Assembly: GCA_038850275.1 (NCBI GenBank)
Contig: JAWCLZ010000044.1
Coordinates: 1 to 6,566 of the forward strand
Direction: 5' to 3'
DNA: 6,566 bases
Source of the DNA: JAWCLZ01 sp038850275
GTDB lineage: Archaea > Halobacteriota > JAWCLZ01
Made by a program: the position numbers and the translations under genes. Shown here in pieces: positions 1-4,443 of this stretch. Positions within the stretch are counted from its first letter, which is position 1, and every line of letters starts with the position of its first letter. Under the pieces are notes generated by a model. It saw nothing but the letters and a program-made list of their open reading frames with translations. It was not told the origin of the DNA and did not search any database.

Positions 1-807
1 TTATAGCTCTCCTTTCTTCACTCGCTCAATGATCTTCTCAAGAACTTGGTCGTGTATCTCAGGTGCAATTCCAAGTTGTCTTACAGCTTGCAGGGTAAAC
101 CCATCGTAGCCTAGAATGGAAAAAGCATCCTTTAACTTGTTAATAGTGTGCTGCAACTCAGGGGAAATTGAAGTAGGTCTTCGAGGTTGAGTTGAAGTTG
201 GAATATGCTCTTGCTTTTTAACTCCATTAATTGCCTTTTGAATTAAGCTATCACTGACTTTTTGATCAACTATTCCCAATTCCTTTAGCTGTTTAGGTGT
301 GAGTTTATCCTCACCCAGCAAATCAGCTGCTTTCTTCAGCTTATCAATTAACTCATCACTCGGTACCTCGATAACAATTTCTTGAACACTTTTGACCTCT
401 TTCTCCTTTCCAATTGTTATTACATCATCAACGCTCATTGAATAACTTGTGCCACCCTGCCATTCCCTCTCTCTAAGCCTGCCGACTAATAGGTAATAAC
501 TCGCTGGTTCTATCTTCTGAGCAAGTTCAGCTGGAAGGAACCCTGAAAGCCATTCTCCCCTCCAGAGGAAAGCAATTTTCTCATTACCCTTGGCAGTCGT
601 AGTCCTTAGCTTCTCAAGTGAATCTGGAGTTGAAACAAGCACTATATCATAGCCTTTCCACTGGATTCTAGCGCTCTCAGGTGTCATTTGCTTAGCTTGC
701 TTCTTAATCTCCTCAATTTCCTCGCTGGGTAGCGGTTCATAGTGTTTATGCTCAAATTTTCTATATCGCTCTGCAAACTCACTACCAAAGAAATCTTCCA
801 ATCCCAT
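1..807 (-). CDS. 268-aa protein: OB-fold-like region plus two helical repeats (candidate ssDNA-binding or helicase accessory protein)
   Basis: No family is recognised with certainty. Residues about 46-133 have an alternating beta pattern ending in YYLLVGRLRE and SYSMSVDDVITI, which resembles the strands of an OB fold of the RPA type; this is inference. Residues about 155-198 and 223-265 are two copies of one helical module, each with KLK, an LLG or ILG turn, an ELGI or QLGI segment and a final VKK, joined by a Pro/Thr/Ser/Gln-rich linker (about 199-219). The N-terminus is charged and helical. I start at the ATG at 807 and not the in-frame GTG at 816, because AGAGGTGG at 813-820 is then correctly spaced. 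It is the last visible gene of the operon, 11 nt after the helicase stop, with its Shine-Dalgarno overlapping that stop codon, so it is probably translated together with the helicase and may act with it on single-stranded DNA. The gene is complete; its stop is at the window edge. Confidence 0.85.
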   Translation of the reverse strand: MGLEDFFGSEFAERYRKFEHKHYEPLPSEEIEEIKKQAKQMTPESARIQWKGYDIVLVSTPDSLEKLRTTTAKGNEKIAFLWRGEWLSGFLPAELAQKIEPASYYLLVGRLREREWQGGTSYSMSVDDVITIGKEKEVKSVQEIVIEVPSDELIDKLKKAADLLGEDKLTPKQLKELGIVDQKVSDSLIQKAINGVKKQEHIPTSTQPRRPTSISPELQHTINKLKDAFSILGYDGFTLQAVRQLGIAPEIHDQVLEKIIERVKKGEL

Positions 808-812
808 ATTTA

Positions 813-820
813 CCACCTCT
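813..820 (-). promoter_or_regulatory. Shine-Dalgarno site that decides the start of the 268-aa protein
   Basis: On the minus strand this reads AGAGGTGG. The GGTG core lies 6 nt before the ATG at 807, the same spacing as in the other operon genes. It overlaps the helicase stop codon (819-821), which suggests coupled termination and re-initiation. It lies on and around the upstream in-frame GTG (816), which argues against that GTG being the start. Confidence 0.75.
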
Positions 821-2447
821 AAATTATATCACCCTTCCATAGTTCGTGTAATGCTATGTGGCAGCGTAGATCTGGACTCCAGAATTCCTCAAAATCATTC
901 TTAGAGCGAACAGCACGTCCTATACTCTGGATGAACTCTCTAGCTGCCACGTCTTCGTAATATCTATTAAAAGCAACATTTCCAAGGCGCTTGGCCATAG
1001 CTTGGAGAACTGGATCTGTGAGCTTGGGATAGGGATATTTAAGTAAAACTATTGCTCGGCATTTCTCGTCAGGTAGATCTATGCCACGGTCGAGCTTAGT
1101 AGTGAAAATAATATCTTTAGTGCCTGAAGTGAAGTAATCAATTTCTCGATCTTGAAATTCCCTTACCTCATCTCTGCTTGGAATTAAGCCCCGGCTTTGC
1201 TCAGGTAGATATTCATAAGCATGAACATTAACAAGTATAGGTCTAGAAGCACTATCGAGAATTTCCTCGAGGCAATTCCAAAAAGCCTCTCTAACCCTTT
1301 GTGATTTCCATTTTTGATAGTTAATGAGCTGCTCCTTACCAGTTTTTCTATGCAGAATCGTACCCGGGAATTTTATTTCGCCTTCAACGAAAACTGGCTC
1401 TATATTATATATCTCCTTTAAAACCATTGGTGCTTGAGTAGTTGCACTCATAAACAATAACTTAGGAGCACTTCTAGAGAGCAAGTGCTTTAAAACCAAA
1501 TCTGGATAGGGAACAAAGTATCTAACACTCTTGCCTTCAACTCTTGTTTCCAATACCTCTTTGTATTGAGAGATCAAACTTAACTTGCTATGTAGCTCGC
1601 TTGCATATTCATCCTCAAAATAATCAAGCTCTTTAATTAACCAAGCTAGAAACTCCTTGGGATCTAGCTTGCCTTTTAAAACTAAGCTTAATTCCTCTTG
1701 AATATTCAATCCTATTTTCCCCAATTTCCTGGCAATGGTCTCACCAATTGAGGTATCAAGAGTAAGTTGATCTAAGAATAGGTCACTTTCATCGATGCAT
1801 TCTATTGCTACACTTGGCTTTCTACCGAGATGAGTTTCAACTGTCCACTTAGCTGAATTCATTACGATTATATCTGCGTTGACATAGCTCTCAAATTGAT
1901 CGCAATATTCACAGCCAGACCCACGCTTTAGATAATACTTGGTTCCGGAGATTGATTGATATTCTAGTGGTATTCCACCTTGTGGTGTAGGATAAATTGG
2001 ATTCCACATTGGACAAGTGCTTGCAACATTCCACCTAGTTTCCTCAAGTTCTTTACTCAGTTTTCTAGTGCAGGGTAGGTCTCGCCTTGAAGCAGAGCCA
2101 CCATAACTTGGGCATTTGAAATTACCCCTTCCTTTGATTTGCTTAATTCTAGCTCTTCCACTGCCTAGGTCTATGTATCGCTTAGCAGAATAGTCATTTT
2201 CATATTGCTCCTGCAGTTTCTTAACTGGAACAACTATTATCCCTCGACCCATTAATTTGCATATGGTGGTTGCAATTACGCTCTTCCCACTGCCAACTAG
2301 GGCTTTGAGGAAAACTATGTCATTGCTCTTGAAGGCTTGGATTATTTCCTCTATTATGCTCTGCTGAGTTTTACCATTGGAGAAAACTAGTGGTGGTAGT
2401 TCTTCTCCAAGTTGGTTGTAAAATCCCCAAGTTCTAATTTTATTCAT
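819..2447 (-). CDS. XPD/DinG-type superfamily 2 DNA helicase with cysteine (Fe-S) insert
   Basis: A 542-aa ATP-dependent DNA helicase, probably 5'-3' like its XPD/DinG relatives. Visible motifs: Walker A ALVGSGKS (49-56), motif Ia VVPVKKLQEQYEND (72-85), the DEAH-box variant DESD (219-222), motif III LFMSATT (331-337), motif V TTKLDRGIDLPDE (449-461) followed by LLKYPYP, typical of archaeal members, and motif VI QSIGRAVRS (507-515). Between motifs Ia and II lie Cys112, 126, 145, 179 and 182, placed as in the 4Fe-4S domain of XPD, so an Fe-S cluster is likely but not proven. I start at the ATG at 2447, because AGGTGGGGG lies just before it; an in-frame ATG at 2486 would give 13 more residues but has no such site. 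The start overlaps the preceding gene by 8 nt. In this setting it is probably the replicative or repair helicase of the element. Confidence 0.93.
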   Translation of the reverse strand: MNKIRTWGFYNQLGEELPPLVFSNGKTQQSIIEEIIQAFKSNDIVFLKALVGSGKSVIATTICKLMGRGIIVVPVKKLQEQYENDYSAKRYIDLGSGRARIKQIKGRGNFKCPSYGGSASRRDLPCTRKLSKELEETRWNVASTCPMWNPIYPTPQGGIPLEYQSISGTKYYLKRGSGCEYCDQFESYVNADIIVMNSAKWTVETHLGRKPSVAIECIDESDLFLDQLTLDTSIGETIARKLGKIGLNIQEELSLVLKGKLDPKEFLAWLIKELDYFEDEYASELHSKLSLISQYKEVLETRVEGKSVRYFVPYPDLVLKHLLSRSAPKLLFMSATTQAPMVLKEIYNIEPVFVEGEIKFPGTILHRKTGKEQLINYQKWKSQRVREAFWNCLEEILDSASRPILVNVHAYEYLPEQSRGLIPSRDEVREFQDREIDYFTSGTKDIIFTTKLDRGIDLPDEKCRAIVLLKYPYPKLTDPVLQAMAKRLGNVAFNRYYEDVAAREFIQSIGRAVRSKNDFEEFWSPDLRCHIALHELWKGDII

Positions 2448-2778
2448 TTCCCCCACCTTTTGAGAATTCGAGTACTTTGAGTACATATCTATTGAATTTC
2501 CCGAGTTCTAAGGTGACTTTATCTTTATACTTGGGGTGCTCGCTTAGGAAGAGTAAAATTATGCTTCTACCAGATTTATGGACTTTTAAGTCTTCATCTT
2601 CAGTTGTAATGATTTTCTTCTTAGAAATTAGTTCTTGAAGACGCTTATGACTGGTGGTAATTATAATGTTTTTCCTTCTAATTGTAACCTCTCCAGTTTC
2701 ATATTCTTTGTAGTAAACTGATGGTAGCTTCTGCCAATCCGGTGAGATTTTAACTGGCAATGGCTTATCGAACTCCAT
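2440..2778 (-). CDS. Conserved-looking 112-aa protein of unknown function
   Basis: I do not recognise this protein. It is charged, with many Lys and Glu, and alternates predicted strands and one helix: VTIRRKNIIITTSH, then a helix around KRLQELISKKK, then DEDLKVHKSGRSIILLFLS and a final VTLELGKFNRYVLKVLEF strand pair. There is no membrane segment, no signal peptide and no cysteine. This could be a small alpha/beta nucleic-acid-binding or protein-binding fold, but that is a guess. The start is taken at the ATG at 2778, because GAGAGGG at 2785-2791 sits 6 nt upstream; an in-frame TTG at 2784 would be too close to that site. Its last 8 nt overlap the helicase start, so the two are probably translationally coupled and this protein may work with the helicase. 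Confidence 0.8.
   Translation of the reverse strand: MEFDKPLPVKISPDWQKLPSVYYKEYETGEVTIRRKNIIITTSHKRLQELISKKKIITTEDEDLKVHKSGRSIILLFLSEHPKYKDKVTLELGKFNRYVLKVLEFSKGGGNE
2450..2458 (-). promoter_or_regulatory. Shine-Dalgarno site that decides the helicase start
   Basis: On the minus strand this reads AGGTGGGGG, inside the coding end of the 112-aa gene. Its GGTG core lies 6 nt before the ATG at 2447. This supports 2447 over the upstream in-frame ATG at 2486. Confidence 0.75.
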
Positions 2779-2826
2779 TTTCAACCCTCTCGTAGTTAAT
2801 TTTCCATCCCACTACCAACCCGCATT

Positions 2827-2949
2827 TCATTTTCCATCTCTCTTGAGTTTTGCAATTGCTCTAATCAACTCAATGAACTTCAAAACCTGTTCTTTATCCA
2901 GCGAATCTATCCCCATCTTAAGTCTCTCCTTAAGCTCCTGTTCATCCAT
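2827..2949 (-). CDS. Small 40-aa helical protein
   Basis: A short frame encoding MDEQELKERLKMG and continuing to KLKRDGK. It is predicted to be almost entirely helical, with a heptad-like run of Leu/Ile/Val around KEQVLKFIELIRAIAKL and a basic tail, so it could be a small dimerising or partner-binding helix. It has no recognisable family. The ATG at 2949 overlaps the end of the preceding 76-aa gene by 8 nt (ATGGATGA), and a G-rich GGTTGG lies 6 nt upstream at 2956-2961. The overlap, codon choice and amphipathic composition favour a real gene, but its size keeps confidence moderate. It lies between the 76-aa first gene and the 112-aa gene of the helicase operon. Confidence 0.6.
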   Translation of the reverse strand: MDEQELKERLKMGIDSLDKEQVLKFIELIRAIAKLKRDGK

Positions 2950-3172
2950 TATATTCCAACCCCCTATTCTCAAGCCAACTATCTAACTTAGGCTCAACTT
3001 CATCTTCGAGGAATCGCAATAGAATATGAGGTGGAATTTTACCCTCAATGTCAACGAGTACTAAGCGGTTAGCTGCTATAGAACTGCAAATCCCCATCTC
3101 CCTTAAGAGGGGTACTAAAATCGAAATCGATTTACCCCTTTTCCTATTCGCACGATAACAACTTATGCCCAT
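2942..3172 (-). CDS. 76-aa basic alpha/beta protein, first gene of the helicase operon, function unknown
   Basis: Not recognised with certainty. The N-terminus is basic (RANRKRGK), followed by an amphipathic helix (SISILVPLLREMG), a hydrophobic strand (RLVLVDIEG) and an acidic helix (LLRFLEDEVEPKLDSWLEN). The segment KRGKSISILVPLLREMG resembles the start of the DUF2103-like protein at 3480-3773, so a distant common origin is possible but weakly supported. The ATG at 3172 is preceded by a TATA-like box centred about 28 nt upstream and by no Shine-Dalgarno, so the transcript is probably leaderless and this is the first gene of the operon. Being small, basic and promoter-proximal, next to a palindrome cluster, it could be a regulator or an initiator-like DNA-binding protein; that is inference only. 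Confidence 0.75.
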   Translation of the reverse strand: MGISCYRANRKRGKSISILVPLLREMGICSSIAANRLVLVDIEGKIPPHILLRFLEDEVEPKLDSWLENRGLEYNG

Positions 3173-3196
3173 AATATATATCTAAAACTTATTTGA

Positions 3197-3204
3197 GATA
3201 TAAA
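3197..3204 (-). promoter_or_regulatory. Archaeal-type TATA box of the helicase operon
   Basis: On the minus strand this reads TTTATATC, centred about 28 nt before the ATG at 3172. With the usual distance of roughly 25-27 nt from TATA box to start point, transcription would begin at or within a few bases of the start codon. The left arm of the first palindrome (from 3212) begins 7 nt upstream of the box, so a protein bound there would touch the TFB side of the promoter. Confidence 0.6.
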
Positions 3205-3211
3205 CATCTCT

Positions 3212-3270
3212 AAAAGTGGACTAAAATGTTCGCAGGCGAATTTCAAGAGCGATTAATTTAGTCCACTTTT
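3212..3270. repeat. Palindromic element A: 14-bp inverted repeat enclosing a small hairpin
   Basis: The outer arms AAAAGTGGACTAAA (3212-3225) and TTTAGTCCACTTTT (3257-3270) are perfect reverse complements. Inside, TTCGC (3229-3233) can pair with GCGAA (3236-3240). Positions 3218-3270 match element B (3282-3334) at 46 of 53 positions. It lies immediately upstream of the helicase-operon promoter. It may be an operator, an origin element or an extruded structure. Confidence 0.85.
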
Positions 3271-3281
3271 GGTATATTGTA

Positions 3282-3334
3282 GGACTAAATCACTCGCAAG
3301 CGAGTTTCAAGAGCGATCAATTTAGTCCACTTTT
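3282..3334. repeat. Palindromic element B: diverged tandem copy of element A
   Basis: GGACTAAAT (3282-3290) pairs with ATTTAGTCC (3320-3328), and inside it CTCGC (3293-3297) pairs with GCGAG (3300-3304). It is in the same orientation as element A, with 11 nt between the end of A and the start of B and a 64-nt period. The first inner base pair differs from A on both sides (T-A in A, C-G in B), so pairing is preserved. The outer left arm is shorter because the A-run and GT of element A are not conserved. Confidence 0.85.
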
Positions 3335-3370
3335 TTCAAATTTAATATTTTTTGCTAAAATTTTTCATTA
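3331..3370. other. Very AT-rich tract, candidate DNA-unwinding element
   Basis: Only 4 of these 40 bases are G or C, with mixed T and A runs. It directly follows element B and precedes the inverted repeat at 3371-3426. Such a tract beside repeats and a replication operon is typical of an origin. It could equally be ordinary AT-rich spacer or a T-rich terminator region for a plus-strand transcript, although no plus-strand gene lies upstream. Confidence 0.45.
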
Positions 3371-3426
3371 AAGTAATACCAACCGCTACCTGAAGTAGAC
3401 TTAGAATTTTGGAGCAAGTATTACTT
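3371..3426. repeat. 9-bp inverted repeat with a long structured loop
   Basis: AAGTAATAC (3371-3379) and GTATTACTT (3418-3426) are perfect reverse complements 38 nt apart. Within the loop, CTAC and GTAG (around 3386-3398) can form a small stem, with an alternative bulged pairing of GCTACC with GGAGC. The span of 56 nt is close to that of element A. It lies in the 306-bp non-coding stretch 3174-3479, downstream of the DUF2103-like gene. It could be a third origin or operator palindrome or the folded 3' end of an RNA. Confidence 0.6.
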
Positions 3427-3440
3427 CGAGAACTTAAATT

Positions 3441-3458
3441 AAAATACAAAACAAAATT
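3441..3458 (-). terminator. T-rich tract, likely terminator of the DUF2103-like gene
   Basis: On the minus strand this reads AATTTTGTTTTGTATTTT and begins about 20 nt after the stop codon at 3480. Archaeal RNA polymerase commonly terminates at such T-rich tracts without a hairpin. This is assigned from composition and position only. Confidence 0.4.
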
Positions 3459-3479
3459 AGAAATCGTATTTACAGAATA

Positions 3480-3773
3480 CTAATTTATAATATAATTCTC
3501 TAGTGCTTGCTTTACATCTAACCTTTTTTCTTTGGTTACTACTAAGAAAATTTCTTGCACCGCACCACTGCTATGAGCAAGAAGCTTGAATCCAGATACT
3601 GTTTCCCTCTGCAGTGTTATTCTAGGTTTACCTGTGGACGAAGCAGCGGGGAAAATAGCAGCTGGAACGACCTTTTTCACTCCTTCGATTTTTGATATTC
3701 TCTCCAAAAGCGGCAAAATGCCTTTAATTATTCCGTGCTGCCTCTTAACCTTTTTCCTAACATATTTAGACAT
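3480..3773 (-). CDS. DUF2103-like small protein
   Basis: A 97-aa protein that I match from memory to DUF2103, a family of unknown function in archaea and cyanobacteria described as putative metal-binding. The match rests on the order: basic start, HGIIKGILPLLERISKIEGVKKVVPAAI (13-40), a strand with KPRITLQRE (49-57), then the family-like signature GFKLLAHSSGAVQEIFLVVT (61-80). The loop FPAASSTGKP lies where other members carry an Arg/Gly-rich segment. No membrane segment or signal is seen. The only plausible start is the ATG at 3773; a strong TATA-like box lies about 22 nt upstream and there is no Shine-Dalgarno, so the transcript is probably leaderless. It is transcribed alone, divergently from the SpoVG gene, which suggests shared regulation. 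Its fold could suit RNA or DNA binding (inference). Confidence 0.7.
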   Translation of the reverse strand: MSKYVRKKVKRQHGIIKGILPLLERISKIEGVKKVVPAAIFPAASSTGKPRITLQRETVSGFKLLAHSSGAVQEIFLVVTKEKRLDVKQALENYIIN

Positions 3774-3789
3774 CGAACAAAGATTTTTG

Positions 3790-3798
3790 ATATATAAA
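3790..3798 (-). promoter_or_regulatory. TATA box of the DUF2103-like gene
   Basis: On the minus strand this reads TTTATATAT, the strongest TATA-like sequence in the window. Its centre is about 22 nt before the ATG at 3773, slightly closer than the other two promoters here, so transcription would start at the ATG or just inside it. The divergent SpoVG promoter is about 75-90 bp away. Confidence 0.6.
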
Positions 3799-3872
3799 GG
3801 GATTTAAATTTTTAGGGAAAATTGCATCTTCACTTCTTATCCTTTTTTATTTTTCGAATATCAATCAAAACA

Positions 3873-3880
3873 TTTATCTT
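3873..3880 (+). promoter_or_regulatory. TATA-like box of the SpoVG gene
   Basis: TTTATCTT, preceded by an A-rich TFB-site-like CAAAACA. The core is centred about 28 nt before the ATG at 3904, the same distance as in the helicase-operon promoter, and no Shine-Dalgarno lies before that ATG. This supports a leaderless mRNA and the choice of ATG 3904 over the in-frame TTG at 3895. Confidence 0.5.
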
Positions 3881-3903
3881 AGTCGCCTTCAAGTTTGCAT
3901 CCA

Positions 3904-4191
3904 ATGCCAATTGAAATTGATGTAAGAGTCCATAAAGTTCGAAGTGAGAATAAAGCGCTTAGGGCATATGTAAATTTAACGATAGGCGGTGAGTATGCAG
4001 TCCACGGTATCAAGGTTATGGAGAATGAAAAAGGACTTTGGGTTGCTATGCCAAGACAGAAGGACGCACTAGGAACATATAGAGACATCTTCCATCCAAT
4101 AACTAAGGAAGCAAGAAATAGATTAATAGAAACTATCCTTAGAATATATAGAGCGGATATCGATAATGAAGAATCAAGAGGATATCGATAA
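3904..4191 (+). CDS. spoVG: SpoVG-family nucleic-acid-binding regulator
   Basis: A 95-aa protein of the SpoVG family, close to the usual length of the bacterial proteins. The whole fold is visible: first strand IEIDVRVHKV (3-12), second strand LRAYVNLTIGGEYAVHGIKVMEN (19-41), the hallmark GLWVAMPRQKD (44-54), then YRDIFHPITKEARNRLIETILRIY (59-82), matching the family pattern of G-FVAMPS, a short loop, RDI-HPI and a final helix. In bacteria SpoVG binds DNA and RNA and acts as a global regulator; its role here is unknown. The start is the ATG at 3904, 28 nt after a TATA-like box; the TTG at 3895 would add only three residues. The last ten codons fall in a 25-bp tandem duplication that shifts the frame to an early stop, so the C-terminal tail is probably a recent change. 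It is the only strand-switched coding unit here and is divergent from the DUF2103-like gene. Confidence 0.9.
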   Translation: MPIEIDVRVHKVRSENKALRAYVNLTIGGEYAVHGIKVMENEKGLWVAMPRQKDALGTYRDIFHPITKEARNRLIETILRIYRADIDNEESRGYR

Positions 4192-4197
4192 TGAAGA
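4155..4197. repeat. 25-bp tandem duplication at the 3' end of the SpoVG gene
   Basis: GGATATCGATAATGAAGA occurs at 4155-4172 and again, identically, at 4180-4197, with a period of 25 bp. Because 25 is not a multiple of three, the second copy is read in a different frame in the SpoVG gene and supplies its TAA stop (4189-4191). The perfect identity suggests a recent slippage event. Confidence 0.9.
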
Positions 4198-4291
4198 CGC
4201 TCTTCACTACCTCTTAGAATTCTGGAAGAAATATAATAGGAACATCTTTTCTAATACTTTCATTTTGCTCTTACCTAAGGTATATTGCTAG
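4166..4291 (+). CDS. Small 41-aa ORF overlapping the SpoVG end, possibly a detached C-terminal tail
   Basis: It begins with ATG at 4166 inside the first copy of the 25-bp repeat and overlaps the SpoVG gene by 26 nt. It reads MKNQEDIDNEDALHYLLEFW, then KKYNRN and a hydrophobic end. If one 25-bp repeat unit is removed, the SpoVG frame runs straight into this sequence at DIDNEDALHYLLEFW, so this may be the original tail of a longer (about 120 aa) SpoVG. It could now be a separate peptide made by re-initiation or simply untranslated. The last dozen codons are T-rich and look less coding-like. No good Shine-Dalgarno is visible. Confidence 0.35.
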   Translation: MKNQEDIDNEDALHYLLEFWKKYNRNIFSNTFILLLPKVYC

Positions 4292-4443
4292 TGAATTTGC
4301 AACTATGGTTCAAAGATAAAATTGCAAATTAGGGTCTTACAATAACATCATCCATCCCCTTTTTATTTTTTTATCATTATGAAGATTGGATATAACTTGG
4401 CAGCCCTCTTACAATTTTTGACTCTTAATAAATAAGTGATTTG
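4292..4443. other. Intergenic region between convergent genes
   Basis: No credible gene is seen. It contains a 9-bp inverted repeat (AATTTGCAA at 4294-4302 and TTGCAAATT at 4322-4330, 19-nt loop) and a T-tract at 4360-4372. The plus-strand SpoVG unit and the minus-strand glycosyltransferase gene converge here, so termination signals are expected. An 18-codon frame from 4379 lacks support. Confidence 0.6.
4360..4372 (+). terminator. T-tract terminator of the SpoVG transcript
   Basis: Twelve of thirteen bases are T, preceded by a pyrimidine-rich CATCCCC. A poly-T tract of this kind is the usual archaeal termination signal. The inverted repeat at 4294-4330 is about 30 nt upstream, so it is not a classical bacterial hairpin-plus-T terminator. 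Confidence 0.55.

Noticed and set aside
2765..2830. 21-codon frame on the minus strand starting at an ATGA overlap with the 40-aa gene stop
   Set aside because: The overlap is suggestive, but the product is very short, resembles no known peptide, and the frame runs 14 nt into the 112-aa gene. It could be a coupling peptide, but the evidence is too thin to annotate.
3212..3270. Element A as a bidirectional intrinsic terminator
   Set aside because: It has A and T runs at its ends, but no gene ends at either side: the minus-strand gene starts just left of it, and no plus-strand gene lies upstream.
3212..3334. Reading the two tandem repeats as a CRISPR array
   Set aside because: There are only two units, no unique spacers of constant length, and the similarity covers nearly the whole unit including the would-be spacer; no cas genes are nearby.
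3371..3434. tRNA-like fold in the inverted repeat, with a TTCGAGAAC resembling a T loop
   Set aside because: The D and anticodon arms cannot be drawn, the acceptor pairing is in the wrong place relative to the T-loop-like bases, and no tRNA length or CCA context fits.
3586..3807. 73-codon frame on the plus strand
   Set aside because: It lies antisense over the DUF2103-like gene and its promoter, has no promoter or Shine-Dalgarno, and the opposite frame shows clear family motifs.
3879..4088. 69-codon frame on the minus strand
   Set aside because: It is antisense to the SpoVG gene, whose coding signature is clear; its Ser/Leu/Thr-rich product looks like a shadow translation.
4379..4435. 18-codon plus-strand frame MKIGYNLAALLQFLTLNK
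   Set aside because: It follows the T-tract directly, has no Shine-Dalgarno and no TATA box at the right distance, and is too short to support.
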